Of a DNA stretch of 64,000 nt, positions 8,448 through 16,825 are shown in pieces. This DNA is from Streptosporangium saharense (GTDB lineage Bacteria; Actinomycetota; Actinomycetes; Streptosporangiales; Streptosporangiaceae). The position numbers were made by a program, and so were the translations under genes. Below the pieces are notes generated by a model that did not search any database, was not told the DNA's origin, and worked only from the letters and a program-made list of their open reading frames with translations. Positions within the stretch are counted from its first letter, which is position 1. The number at the start of each line of letters is the position of its first letter. The stretch covers positions 784,432-848,431 of the forward strand of contig NZ_JACHJP010000001.1 in the NCBI RefSeq assembly GCF_014203715.1. Reading direction: 5' to 3'.

Positions 8448-8538
8448 TCAAGGCCCAGTTCGGAATCATGTCATCGACCTGGGCCTACGCTCTTGGAGCG
8501 GGCGACGGGAATCGAACCCGCGCTGTCAGATTGGGAAG
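8448..8538 (-). repeat. degenerate tRNA-Gly 3'-half att copy with its hairpin
   Basis: From 8494 the sequence matches the 3' half of the tRNA-Gly at 17254-17327 through the T-arm and into the anticodon stem, with a few changes, then diverges after GGGAAG. It is preceded by an AGGCCCAG...CTGGGCCT hairpin, as at the other two copies. It is read as an old attachment-site remnant, not a functional tRNA. Confidence 0.7.
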
Positions 8539-8641
8539 TCTCTATTGCGGCTGGTCACTGAGCTGGGGAGAGGCTGACCTGCGGGGGAGCGGGACGGGCG
8601 GCTGTGGTTCCCCGCGAGTCCCCCTTGATCACCTTTCTGGT

Positions 8642-8659
8642 GGGCACGCAACGGGCACG
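8642..8659. repeat. paired GGGCACG repeat flanking the att copy
   Basis: Two GGGCACG units separated by CAAC, 100 bp to the right of the att copy at 8494-8538. The same pair, separated by TAAC, occurs at 10040-10057 left of the next att copy. Candidate arm-type integrase binding sites. Confidence 0.4.
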
Positions 8660-8697
8660 CGAGGAACACGGGAGCGTCTCCGCCTCCGTCGGCCTGG

Positions 8698-8800
8698 TGC
8701 TCGGTGGGCCGGGGGTATGAAACCCCGCACCGTCGATCGCCGTCAGTCCTGTGCGGAGATCAGCCACCGCCAGGTGATTGTGAGGGTGACAGCGCTCAGG
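8698..8800 (+). repeat. element-end repeat, copy 1
   Basis: GCTCGGTGGGCCGGGG followed by ACCGTCGATCGCC and a run ending near GATTGTGAGGGTGACAGCGCTCAGG. It matches 10343-10450 over about 100 bp at the same distance from its att copy. Confidence 0.55.
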
Positions 8801-8862
8801 GGCATCTTGCTTGAAGTTCAGGCTGTGACAGGATGGCGCTATGTCGATCACACGAAGGGGTT

Positions 8863-9219
8863 ATGGCGCGTAGGCGTCCGGCTCAGATTCGCACTGACTG
8901 TCCGTGGCGTTCACAGAGAACCGCCACGAAAGTTCCGGAAGTTCCGGGCCTGTCTTACCGAGGCCGTGTTGCAGTCGCCCGTCTGGAGCACAAGCGTTAC
9001 TGGCCTGGCGCGGCTGGAGAGGCGTTACGCGCCTGGTCGCTGTTCTTACGAGACCCATGGCACCGGCTTTTCGATCCGGCGCAATCTTGTGGAGAGATGC
9101 TGTGCTGTCCTGATCCCGCCGAGCTTCGTGTACTCCTGGACGCCGTGCTTCATGCCTTACCCAAGAGGGACGCACGTGTACTCCGAAAGAGGATCGGTGA
9201 CCTCGACGCCTTCTGGTAG
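8863..9219 (+). CDS. hypothetical protein of a mobile region
   Basis: 118 aa, basic N-terminus MARRRPAQIRTDCPWRSQRT and a compact, well-behaved remainder (RVAVARLEHKRYWPG, LRDPWHRLFDPAQSCGEMLC, LPKRDARVLRKRIGDLD). The protein-like pattern with charged helices and conserved-looking Trp and Cys suggests a real gene; the family was not identified. The ATG at 8863 follows AAGGGG closely; an alternative in-frame ATG is at 8833. It lies between two att copies and may be the remaining cargo of a small element. Confidence 0.55.
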   Translation: MARRRPAQIRTDCPWRSQRTATKVPEVPGLSYRGRVAVARLEHKRYWPGAAGEALRAWSLFLRDPWHRLFDPAQSCGEMLCCPDPAELRVLLDAVLHALPKRDARVLRKRIGDLDAFW

Positions 9220-9572
9220 GCGCCTTTGATATGAACCTCACCCTGTCGTGTCCGGCCAAGTGCGGCCGCACAAGGTTCATGGTCTGCCCGGCTGACGCAG
9301 CAGGATGGCTTTGGCCAGGTCGGTGGGTGTTCCGATCATAAAGATAATCGGAATGGATGCCCAGGATCTTGGAGTACAGGACAGAGACATGAGGGTTCCT
9401 TGATCCGCAGTGACCTGGCGGCGGCTGGCTCGTCGACGTCGAAGTCCTGGCGCGCACATGGCCCGCTCACCACGAGAACGTCCACGCCCACGACACTCAC
9501 TGCGCCGAGCCATCGGCTACGACGCAAGACGGGCGCGGGCAGTCACCCGGTCCACGCCGAGCTCGGTCTGGG
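9220..9572. other. 353-bp stretch without a recognisable gene
   Basis: Only overlapping low-quality frames are seen. ATGAACCT (9231-9238) and AGGTTCAT (9273-9280) form an 8-bp inverted repeat around a G+C-rich 34-bp core, possibly the terminator of the preceding gene. The right side joins abruptly to integrase relic B. Confidence 0.4.
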
Positions 9573-10049
9573 GTGCCCAACGGGACGGTGCGGGGCGTGG
9601 CCTCCACCACCGAGCTCAAGGACGGATCGGTGACCATCGGGCCGCCCAAGTCAGCGGCCGGAGCGCGCACGGTGGCCTTGCCCGAGGTGGTGATCTCGGA
9701 GCTTCGCCTCCACCTGGACGCCTATGTCGGAGACGGCGACGAGGTATTCGTCTTTCTCGGCGTGAAGGGGGCCATGCTCCGGCGATCGGCCTTCACCCGG
9801 CCATGGGCCAAGGCGCTCATGCAGGCGGGGCTGTCCGGGGTCCACTTCCATGATTTGCGTCACACAGGCAACACCTTCGCCTCGCAGTCCGGCGCCACGC
9901 TCCGGGAGCTGATGAACCGGATGGGGCACTCGACCAACCGGGCCGCGCTGATCTACCTGCACACCGAGGGCGACCGGGATCGGAAGATCGCCCACGGGAT
10001 GGGGAGGCTCGCAGAAGAGGCCCTTTCCAAGGAGGGATCGGGCACGTAA
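9573..10049 (+). pseudogene. tyrosine integrase relic B (C-terminal catalytic part)
   Basis: About 158 codons in one frame: VASTTELKDGSVTIGPPKSA, then the catalytic core HDLRHTGNTFAS (His-x-x-Arg box) and MGHSTNRAALIYLH with the nucleophilic Tyr. The N-terminal DNA-binding domain and the first catalytic Arg are missing, so recombination activity is not expected even though the frame is open. It overlaps relic A in content over about 120 bp. It ends 58 bp before the 67-bp att repeat. Confidence 0.8.
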
Positions 10050-10057
10050 CGGGCACG
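10040..10057. repeat. paired GGGCACG repeat left of att
   Basis: GGGCACG-TAAC-GGGCACG overlapping the integrase stop codon. Same unit as 8642-8659. Candidate integrase arm site. Confidence 0.4.
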
Positions 10058-10085
10058 GAAGATCGAAGAGGTTCAGAAAACAAAC

Positions 10086-10123
10086 AAGGCCCGGGTCGGG
10101 AAATGATCCCTGACCTGGGCCTT
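10086..10123. terminator. hairpin between integrase relic B and att
   Basis: AAGGCCC (10086-10092) pairs with GGGCCTT (10117-10123). The same hairpin stands at 17210-17247 downstream of the intact tRNA-Gly, so it probably originated as the tRNA terminator and was duplicated with the att site. Confidence 0.55.
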
Positions 10124-10173
10124 CTCTCGTGGAGCGGGTGACGGGAATCGAACCCGCGCTGTCAGCTTGGGAA
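10107..10173 (-). repeat. 67-bp att repeat (left end of the 10.1-17.3 kb element)
   Basis: Identical base for base to 17231-17297. It covers the tRNA-Gly 3' end with CCA, T-arm, variable region and anticodon-stem 3' side, plus the outer half of the terminator. Identity stops after CTTGGGAA inside the anticodon loop, the usual crossover zone for tRNA-targeting integrases. The tRNA 5' half is absent here. Confidence 0.85.
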
Positions 10174-10276
10174 TCGGCTGCTGGTGTTGGTGGGCTGAGC
10201 TAGGAAAACAGGGGTGCAGGTCAGGGCGAGGCGAGTGTTCGTGAGCCCCCGTGAGTGACCGCGGTTCCCCGCCTGT

Positions 10277-10296
10277 TCTGGCACGGATCTGGCACG
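10277..10296. repeat. paired TCTGGCACG repeat right of att
   Basis: TCTGGCACG-GA-TCTGGCACG, about 100 bp right of the att repeat; identical unit at 17162-17181 on the left side of the other att copy and at 7990-8009. Candidate arm-type integrase sites. Confidence 0.5.
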
Positions 10297-10342
10297 TGAT
10301 CAAGGTGCTGACCTGTTGCCTTGCTGCGGTGCCGTACCTGGC

Positions 10343-10450
10343 TGCTCGGTGGGCCGGGGTTGAGGAACGAAACCCTGGACCGTCGATCGCCCCCAACCCT
10401 GTACGGTGATCACCCACCGCAAGGCGATCGTGAGGGCGGTACCGCTCCAG
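10343..10450 (+). repeat. element-end repeat, copy 2
   Basis: GCTCGGTGGGCCGGGG, then TTGAGGAACGAAACCCTGG and ACCGTCGATCGCC. It matches 8698-8800 throughout and 12770-12812 in its first part. The A+T-richer stretch 10451-10710 that follows holds no gene; AATCTGC (10571-10577) and GCAGATT (10592-10598) form an inverted repeat upstream of the next gene. Confidence 0.55.
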
Positions 10451-10710
10451 TAGCGGTTTTCAAGAGAGCTGCGTTTTCGGCGACGATGTGCTCTCTCACC
10501 AGGGCGGAAGCGCCGCCCTATCCCTTGACCACAGAAGATTATCCCGCATATATCCCACCTCCTATGCGAGAATCTGCCATCTAGCAAGATTGCAGATTAG
10601 AGAAATGATCTTTGACTACTTCATGCATTTTCCGCAGCCCTATAGGGGCATGGGGTATTAATCTAGATCCATTTATAGCAGTTAAGTCTTCCGGTGTCAT
10701 CCTATAGTCT

Positions 10711-12702
10711 ATGCTGAATGCCAGCACTAAGGCGCTCCTCGACAATGCTTTTCGTCCAATCGTGGAATATTTGCTTACGGAACTCCCAGGGGGAAGCGTG
10801 GCGCGAATATCTCATGGAAGAATAATACTTACCATCACAATAGGGGCAGCTGGCTTAACGCTTTTCGGAGCGACCGTATATGTTGCACGGTTGAGCATTT
10901 TAAGCTGGTGGACATCTGTCCCTAAGGTCGGGGTTCTTGCCCTCTTCTCAGGAGGGTTTCTAGCCACGGCTATCGGATTATGGGCCAGATCATGGAAGGA
11001 TGAAGAAACTGAAAGCGGATTTCGCATCCTGCCCTGGTGGACCGTGATCCTGGGTCTTTTTACGGCCGCTATAGCAACATGGGGATCAATATCATGGCTG
11101 ACGCAGGCCGCGAAAGGGGATCCAAAGCTCGAATTCGATGCGATTAAGACGGGTCTCACTGTAGGAGTGGGAGTAGCGGGATTGGCGGCATTGCTACTCA
11201 CGGTCCGAAAGCAGTGGCTTAGTGAGCGGGTGCATAAGCATCAGGAGGAAGTTTCCCGGCGTCAAGAGCACGACGCCACGGAGCGACGAGTAACAGAACT
11301 TTATACCAAAGCTGCCGATCAACTAGGGAATGAAAAAGCAGCAGTACGGCTTGCGGGGCTATACGCGCTGGAGAGGCTAGGGCAGAGCCATACGGAGCAT
11401 CGACAGACAATAGTTAATGTCATCTGTGCATACTTGAGAATTCCATTCGATGGCCCAACGCTGGGATCAAATAGCGACTCGGAAAGCGCCGACGATAACG
11501 GAGGTTCGAGCGATTTAGAGCAGGAGCGCCAGGTTAGATGGGCTGCACAAGATATTTTACAGCGTCATCTTTTTCGTGGAGGAAAAGGGGACTCGACTCC
11601 TGAAACGCTTTGGGAGGGAATGAATGTCGATCTAAGCAGCTCTCGCCTTGGTCGAGGGGGATTTGATAACTGCACTTTCCGGAGCGCTAATTTTAGCCAC
11701 ACGAACTTCGACAATGGCGCAAGTTTCATGAGGGCGCGGTTCATTGAACACGCTATATTTATTGGATCACGGTTCGAGGGTGCAGTAAGATTTAATGGGG
11801 CCACCTTCCTAGGTAAGGCTTATTTTAATCGAGCTTCCTTTCGGAAAATGGCACTCTTTCGCTCGGCAACCTTTGGTGATAGAGTAAATTTCTCTCGTGT
11901 TCAATTTAACTCCGGAAGCAGTTTTGAGGGAAGTAAGTTTAATGGAGTTTCCAGTTTCGAGGAAGCAAGATTCTCTGGTGAAGCACGCTTCAATAATGCC
12001 TACTATGCAAGGCGGGCAACATTCAATCGAGCCAATTTTATTGAACGGGTAGTCTTCCATGGTGTGGTTTTCTCTGGTGATCGATTCAACTCACAGGCAG
12101 CATTCGAGGGTACAACTTTTCGTCGAAGCGCGGTATTTAAAGAAGTAAGATTCCGGGGAGAGGTGAATTTTGATCACGCAAAATTCGAAAGTAGAGCATT
12201 CTTTTCTATCTCGACTTTCGGAAGTAGATCCAACTTTCGCAACACGGAGTTTGAGGGGAACGTAGAATTTAACGGAGCGAAATTTGAAGATCATGCAAGC
12301 TTTGGCGGCGCAGTTTTCAGCAGGCGATCTGAATTTAACTCAGTTCTCTTTGGAGGGGGTGTATTTTTTAGAGGAGCGAACTTTTACAAAGACCCATGGT
12401 TTGGGCGATCAGTCTTCCGCCAGCAGGTAAATTTTTGCGAAGTCGAACTAGCTAGCGTCGCCAGGTTCAACAAGGCGAAATTTTTTGGGGATATGAGATT
12501 TGATCATATGCCGGAGCAGATAGTTTTAAATGAGGCCCGCGCGCATAAAGATTGCTCTCATAACTTTCCGGCCGGATGGAGGTTAGGTGACGAATCTGAT
12601 CCCGAAGGACTCAATTTAATCTTAAGGGATAACAAAAATGCATCAGCAGCTAATAAATGTGAGACGGATGGAAAATCTGATTTAGGTGATTTCTGCCTTT
12701 AA
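10711..12702 (+). CDS. membrane protein with long pentapeptide-like repeat domain
   Basis: 663 aa. Four hydrophobic segments lie in residues 35-170 (for example ILTITIGAAGLTLFGATVYV and AIKTGLTVGVGVAGLAALLL). A charged linker follows with TERRVTELYTKAADQLGNE and AAVRLAGLYALERLGQ, a segment seen in many actinobacterial pentapeptide proteins. From about residue 310 to 610 come dozens of F-x-x-A-x-F type repeats (FDNCTFRSANFSHTNF, ARFIEHAIF), expected to form a right-handed beta-helix. The role is unknown; relatives are annotated only as pentapeptide repeat proteins. Its coding sequence is clearly A+T-richer than the rest of the window, pointing to recent transfer. No good ribosome binding site precedes the ATG at 10711. 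Confidence 0.8.
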   Translation: MLNASTKALLDNAFRPIVEYLLTELPGGSVARISHGRIILTITIGAAGLTLFGATVYVARLSILSWWTSVPKVGVLALFSGGFLATAIGLWARSWKDEETESGFRILPWWTVILGLFTAAIATWGSISWLTQAAKGDPKLEFDAIKTGLTVGVGVAGLAALLLTVRKQWLSERVHKHQEEVSRRQEHDATERRVTELYTKAADQLGNEKAAVRLAGLYALERLGQSHTEHRQTIVNVICAYLRIPFDGPTLGSNSDSESADDNGGSSDLEQERQVRWAAQDILQRHLFRGGKGDSTPETLWEGMNVDLSSSRLGRGGFDNCTFRSANFSHTNFDNGASFMRARFIEHAIFIGSRFEGAVRFNGATFLGKAYFNRASFRKMALFRSATFGDRVNFSRVQFNSGSSFEGSKFNGVSSFEEARFSGEARFNNAYYARRATFNRANFIERVVFHGVVFSGDRFNSQAAFEGTTFRRSAVFKEVRFRGEVNFDHAKFESRAFFSISTFGSRSNFRNTEFEGNVEFNGAKFEDHASFGGAVFSRRSEFNSVLFGGGVFFRGANFYKDPWFGRSVFRQQVNFCEVELASVARFNKAKFFGDMRFDHMPEQIVLNEARAHKDCSHNFPAGWRLGDESDPEGLNLILRDNKNASAANKCETDGKSDLGDFCL

Positions 12703-12764
12703 GGGTCGAAGAATCTTTCGACCCTCTAGCGCGTTTAGGGTGAGCATCGTCTCATTATGCTCAC
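12703..12764 (+). terminator. two tandem hairpins after the pentapeptide gene
   Basis: GGGTCGAA-gaatct-TTCGACCC (12703-12724) starts right at the stop codon, and GTGAGCAT-N9-ATGCTCAC (12740-12764) follows. Neither has a long T tract, which is usual for actinomycetes. Confidence 0.65.
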
Positions 12765-12769
12765 TCGAT

Positions 12770-12812
12770 GGTTCTGGGTTGAGGAACGAAATCTTGGACC
12801 GGCGATCGCCTC
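12770..12812 (+). repeat. element-end repeat, partial copy 3
   Basis: GGGTTGAGGAACGAAA followed by TTGGACCGGCGATCGCC resembles 10352-10392. The rest of the interval to 13079 has no supported gene and includes a very G+C-rich piece with a GTTCGGGCGGC direct repeat. Confidence 0.45.
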
Positions 12813-13079
12813 CGACCACGTGAGAGTCCAGCCGTCATCAGGCGATCGGAAGGGCTGTATCTGGGCGGTGGTGCGGCCCGTGTGCGGTGCGTTGATAGGT
12901 ACGGCGCGTGGGCAGTGCGGCGGGCGGCCCGTGGTCCCGCCGCCGACCGAGACCGGCGCCCACGCCGCACGTTCGGGCGGCGTTCGGGCGGCGGCGCGCC
13001 GCGCCGCCGCGCTTGATACCCATAAGAACAATTCGGCAGTGCCCGCGCTACGTGATTGCGATCGCTTCGCGCCCAGTGC

Positions 13080-13793
13080 TCAGAGCTTGGCCAGCAGGGC
13101 CACTACGTCGGCGAAGCTGCCGGTCAGGGAGTCGAGAACAGCCTTACCTTTTTCGGCGGTGCCCAGGGACGGGCGCCCGATGACCCCGGTTTCGGTGTAG
13201 GCCCGCATGCCCTCAGTCAGCAGATGACGGCGGTCGTCAGCGAGGTGGTCAGTGTCCTCGTAGCCAGGGCGAATCACTTCAGGACAGGCGTGCAGCAAGA
13301 CGGAGGTCTCGATTTCCCCGGCGTGCATGTCCTCGTGCATGGAACTGACCAGTTCAGCGGCGGCCCTCGCCTCCTGCCAGTCCTCCCGGGTGGGGAACAG
13401 CGCCATCGTGCGGCCTTCGGCATTGGCCTCTTGGACGACGTTGCTCAGCACGTAGTTGCCGCCATGGGCGTTGACCACCACCAGAGCCTGCGGGCCGGTG
13501 CGGGTGACGGAGTCGTAGACGTCGGTGATGACGGCGTGCAGGGTGCGGGCGGAGATGCTGACGGTTCCGGGCCAGGCGCTGTGCTCATGAGAGCAGGAGA
13601 TCGTGATCGGGGGCAGCAGCAGGACGGGGTAGGCGTCTGAGATCTTTCGGCAGATGAGGGTGGCGATGATCGTGTCGGTGCTCAAAGGCAGGTGGGGGCC
13701 GTGCTGTTCGAAGCTACCAACGGGCAGGACGGCGATGGGGGCGTTGCGGTGGCGTTCCTCGGTGGTGGTCGCGGTGGGCAGCGCGTGGATCAC
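13080..13793 (-). CDS. creatininase-family amidohydrolase
   Basis: 237 aa starting at GTG 13793, which overlaps the stop of the upstream regulator (GTGA) behind an AAGGAG site; the longer frame to 14078 is a shadow. Creatininase-fold metal ligands are seen in GSFEQHGPHLPLSTD (Glu, His, Asp), NAHGGN and HAGEIETS. The family includes creatinine amidohydrolase, the mycofactocin peptide-releasing enzyme MftE and riboflavin-pathway formamide hydrolases. No mycofactocin genes are nearby, so the substrate is open. Tight coupling to an XRE-TPR regulator inside a tRNA-flanked element suggests an accessory metabolic or signalling role (inference). Confidence 0.82.
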   Translation of the reverse strand: MIHALPTATTTEERHRNAPIAVLPVGSFEQHGPHLPLSTDTIIATLICRKISDAYPVLLLPPITISCSHEHSAWPGTVSISARTLHAVITDVYDSVTRTGPQALVVVNAHGGNYVLSNVVQEANAEGRTMALFPTREDWQEARAAAELVSSMHEDMHAGEIETSVLLHACPEVIRPGYEDTDHLADDRRHLLTEGMRAYTETGVIGRPSLGTAEKGKAVLDSLTGSFADVVALLAKL

Positions 13794-15109
13794 CGTTCTC
13801 CTTCTGGTGGCCGGGGTGCTGGCAGGAAGAAGGACTCGGCGAGGAGGTCGAGTCTGGTGAGCAAGTCTGCCACGGCCCGATCCGTCGACCACCGGGACAA
13901 CTGAACCCGGAGGGTGGCAAGCTGGCCGGCCACCCGGCTGGAACGCAACGCCTGGATCCGCGGGATGGCCTCCTCGGTCACACCACAAGCTTGGTCGCGT
14001 TCGCCCGCCATGGCGTAGGAGGTGGCCATGCGGGTCAGGAACAGGGCGTGGTCGCGGGCCTGGCTGGCGGGTGTCCACTGGGAGCGGCTGGCCTCGAAGA
14101 TCGGGATCGCGGTGCTGGCCTGACCGAGTAGGAGCCGGGTGGCTCCGGTCTCCATGGCGATGTAGGCGGGCGTGCAGTACGGCGCGCGGTCGCTGTCGGT
14201 CTGACTCAGCCCCGCGGTGGCCTCGACGAGGGCGCTTTCCGAGTCGCGGGCGGAGTCAGTGGCTTCGCCCAGGTGGGCATTGGCGATGGCCCGAGTGCGC
14301 AAGATGACGGCCCGTAGACGAGAGGTGAGGGCCTCGGGGGTGGTCAGAGCGGCGTTGGCCAGGCCGAGGCCGTGACCGTGGTCGCCGGACTCGATGGCGA
14401 TGGCGCTTTTGCGCATGAGCACATAGGAGATGACGCGCTGGTCTCCCAGTTCCATGGCGTAGTCCAGGGCTTTGTTGGTCCACATCGTGGCCTGGGGGAA
14501 ATCGCCGAGGTCCTGGTGGAGCCAGCCGCAGAACTCCAGCAGTTCACTGGCGAAACTGAGCGCTTCGGCACGGTCGGCGCCTCGCGTCACCCGGCATACG
14601 TGCCCGATCAGGGGGATCTGGCTGGTGACCGCGTTGACGAGCAGGGGTGGCCCCATGATGGCCTCGGCCTGGATGTGGGCGGTGAGAACGTGCCGCAGGC
14701 CGGAGATGACGGGGCGGCTGGAGGCGCCGGTGAAGGTGGTGAGGTACTTCGTCGGCACGTCTGGTTCCGGCAGCGGGACCTGGCCGGATGGTGCGGCATC
14801 TGGCGTCGAGAACGGGCCTTTGGGGGCCAGACCGAGGGTCATACGGGCGGGGTCGGGCATGTTCAGGCCGTCAGCGATGCGTTCGATGACCTCGAACGAG
14901 GTGACCTGCACGGCCCCTTTCATGATCTCGCTGATCTTGCCCTGGCTGAGATTGACCGCGATGCCGATGCGGGTCTGGCTGGCTCCGGTGCGCTGGCGGA
15001 TGAGCCGGAAAAGCTGCCCGATGTTCCGACTTCGGAGACTTTCCAGGATTTCGGGACGTTGCCATACTTCCGGCAGGATAACGACTGGTTCAGTCGCATC
15101 TGCGGGCAT
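13790..15109 (-). CDS. XRE-family regulator with TPR-like C-terminus
   Basis: 439 aa. The helix-turn-helix spans about residues 30-85 (RQRTGASQTRIGIAVNLSQG, then KISEIMKG). The remainder is helical and TPR-like (for example ALDYAMELGDQRVISYVLMR, ARDHALFLTRMATSYAMAGE). This architecture is common in actinomycetes for regulators of secondary or accessory functions that sense small molecules or peptides. It overlaps the creatininase gene by 4 bp and is divergent from three small genes at 15253-16075; the 143-bp gap should hold the shared control region. Confidence 0.8.
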   Translation of the reverse strand: MPADATEPVVILPEVWQRPEILESLRSRNIGQLFRLIRQRTGASQTRIGIAVNLSQGKISEIMKGAVQVTSFEVIERIADGLNMPDPARMTLGLAPKGPFSTPDAAPSGQVPLPEPDVPTKYLTTFTGASSRPVISGLRHVLTAHIQAEAIMGPPLLVNAVTSQIPLIGHVCRVTRGADRAEALSFASELLEFCGWLHQDLGDFPQATMWTNKALDYAMELGDQRVISYVLMRKSAIAIESGDHGHGLGLANAALTTPEALTSRLRAVILRTRAIANAHLGEATDSARDSESALVEATAGLSQTDSDRAPYCTPAYIAMETGATRLLLGQASTAIPIFEASRSQWTPASQARDHALFLTRMATSYAMAGERDQACGVTEEAIPRIQALRSSRVAGQLATLRVQLSRWSTDRAVADLLTRLDLLAESFFLPAPRPPEGER

Positions 15110-15252
15110 ATGGAATATCTCCTTGAAAGCTCGACTTTCGGGTATTCAACGGTTGCCGCCGAGTGGTTATCCCGTCAAGGGATACAGGCCATCCGCCTGA
15201 AGGATTCTGCGCCGGGATGGGAGACAACGGTGCAGGTGAAGACCCTTGACTC

Positions 15253-15432
15253 ATGATTGGCGAGGATGCGCCGACGAGGGCGGCGGAGGAGAGGTGCCCG
15301 GCCTGTCGTGGGCGGGGCTGGCGGTGGGTTCGCCGTACCCGTGCTGAGATGGCGCTGCTGCTGGACGGGCAGGCCGTGACGCTGGTCCGGGTCGCGTGCC
15401 CGGACTGCCCGGCGGCGAGTGAGGCGGCGTGA
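15253..15432 (+). CDS. 59-aa zinc-finger-like small protein
   Basis: A short frame starting at ATG 15253 with two C-x-x-C pairs, CPACRGRGWRW and VACPDCPA, about 35 residues apart, as in a DnaJ-like or treble-clef zinc site. Its stop overlaps the next start (TGATG), and it opens a three-gene overlapping run divergent from the XRE regulator. Confidence 0.6.
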   Translation: MIGEDAPTRAAEERCPACRGRGWRWVRRTRAEMALLLDGQAVTLVRVACPDCPAASEAA

Positions 15433-15794
15433 TGGGCCGCGACGAACGCCCTGTTGCCGGGCCGGGGCCGGTGGCCGGTGCGATGGAGGCGGCTCAGGGG
15501 TTGCAGCGGGAGTTGGCCGCGCTGGGGATCGCCTGCGATGTGCACGCCGGGCACTGCCTGGCCCTGGTGTCGGTCTGGTCGGGGCTGGTGGTGTGGACCG
15601 ACGGCCGGACCTTCCGGTGGCGTTCCGGTCGTGACGTCATCGGCCGGGTGGTGCGGGACGGGCTAGGCTGGGACGCCTGCGGGCGGGTTGAGGATCTGGC
15701 GGGTACGGCACAGCGGGTGGCGGCCCGGTATGCCGAGCTTCGCCGCCTGGCCGCCTTCACCGACGTGGCGCCGAGCGGCTGGGTTCCGCTGTGA
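15432..15794 (+). CDS. hypothetical protein, second gene of a small overlapping operon
   Basis: 120 aa. It has an Ala-rich N-terminus and a compact region LVSVWSGLVVWTDGRTFRWR that looks like a beta hairpin; the end, LAGTAQRVAARYAELRRLAA, looks helical. No family was recognised. The start overlaps the previous stop and its own stop overlaps the next start (GTGA at 15791), so the three proteins are probably made together. Confidence 0.55.
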   Translation: MGRDERPVAGPGPVAGAMEAAQGLQRELAALGIACDVHAGHCLALVSVWSGLVVWTDGRTFRWRSGRDVIGRVVRDGLGWDACGRVEDLAGTAQRVAARYAELRRLAAFTDVAPSGWVPL

Positions 15795-16075
15795 CGGTGC
15801 GGGGCGGGTGTCTGAGCCCGCACCCGGCTCGGCCGCTTCCGGATCACATGAGGTTGGTGTGGCGCAGGCCGTGCCAGGCCGAGCGGCTGCGGGTGATCGC
15901 GTGGAGCTGTGACTGCGGCGCGGTGGTGTACGAGCTGTGCCATGCCGGTGGGCAGGCGTTCGTTCGCCGTACGCACCATTTCAACGGTGCCCGGATGGTG
16001 CATGAGACCTACCGGTGGCCGATCCGCAAGGGTGATGACGTGTGGAAGGCGTTGCTCTGCGGTCAGGCCCGGTAG
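15791..16075 (+). CDS. hypothetical protein, third gene of the small operon
   Basis: 94 aa from GTG 15791 (alternative in-frame ATG 15848). Contains SCDCGAVVYELCHAGG, a possible metal-binding Cys/His cluster, and FVRRTHHFNGARMVHETYRW. No known family. Gene overlap with 15432-15794 supports a functional unit with the divergent XRE/creatininase pair. Confidence 0.5.
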   Translation: MTVRGGCLSPHPARPLPDHMRLVWRRPCQAERLRVIAWSCDCGAVVYELCHAGGQAFVRRTHHFNGARMVHETYRWPIRKGDDVWKALLCGQAR

Positions 16076-16186
16076 AACGGCGCGGTGGGATGGGGTCCCT
16101 CTGGTCTTGGAGGGGTCCGGGGAGCGTTACCCCTGTCCCGCCGCGCTCCTTACGTTGTGTCTGATGGCGGCTGCGGGCGAGGGGTT

Positions 16187-16699
16187 GATGCGCGGACGGT
16201 CAGGGTCGAGGCGTCGGTGGCGGAGATGAAGACGGGAGAGCTGATCACCGGTCGTCCGAAGTCGGAGGCGGGCGCTCGGGTGGTCACTCTGCCGGAAATC
16301 ATCGTCGGTGACCTGACCTGGCACCTCCAGCGGTTCAGCGAGTCGGCACCTGACGGCCTGGTCTTTGTGGGGGAGAAGGGCGCCCAGCTCCGGCGGAGCA
16401 ACTTCACGAAGGTCTGGGCCAAGGCCATCACGGAAGCCGGGATTCCGAAGATCCACGTCCGTGACCTGCGGCACACGGGCAACACGCTGGCGGCGATGAC
16501 CGGGGCCTCGCTCAAGGAGTTGATGGCGCGGATGGGCCACTCCAGCACCAAGGCGGCGATGGTCTATCTACACACGTCCAAAGACAGAGACCGCGTGATC
16601 GCCGATGCTCTCGGAGAGATCGTTAAGGCGGGACTCAAGAACGAGAGCAAGGGTGATCGAGGCGATGATCCACTGGCCGATCAGCCAACCGTGGGCTAA
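16187..16699 (+). pseudogene. tyrosine integrase relic C (C-terminal catalytic part)
   Basis: An open frame from about 16085, but integrase similarity begins near TVRVEASVAEMKTGELITG. It contains DLRHTGNTLAAMTGASLKEL, MGHSSTKAAMVYLH with the Tyr nucleophile, and a C-terminal tail. The His of the His-x-x-Arg box is replaced by Arg (VRDLRHT). The N-terminal domain and first catalytic Arg are missing, so this element probably cannot excise itself unless another integrase acts on it. The tRNA-Gly att lies 530 bp downstream. Confidence 0.78.
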
Positions 16700-16825
16700 T
16701 CGGTCACATGGAGCTTAAAGGTACAAAGCCTGCATTCGCCTGCATTCCGCAAGCGGGGTAGGGGAGCGTCCCCCTGCTTTACTGCTCCTTGCGTGAGAGC
16801 GGCGCGTCGGTCGCCAAATAGCGAA

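Noticed and set aside
13654-14078. N-terminal extension of the creatininase-like frame
   Set aside because: The extension overlaps the XRE regulator gene, has no homology, and GTG 13793 with AAGGAG gives the family's normal length.
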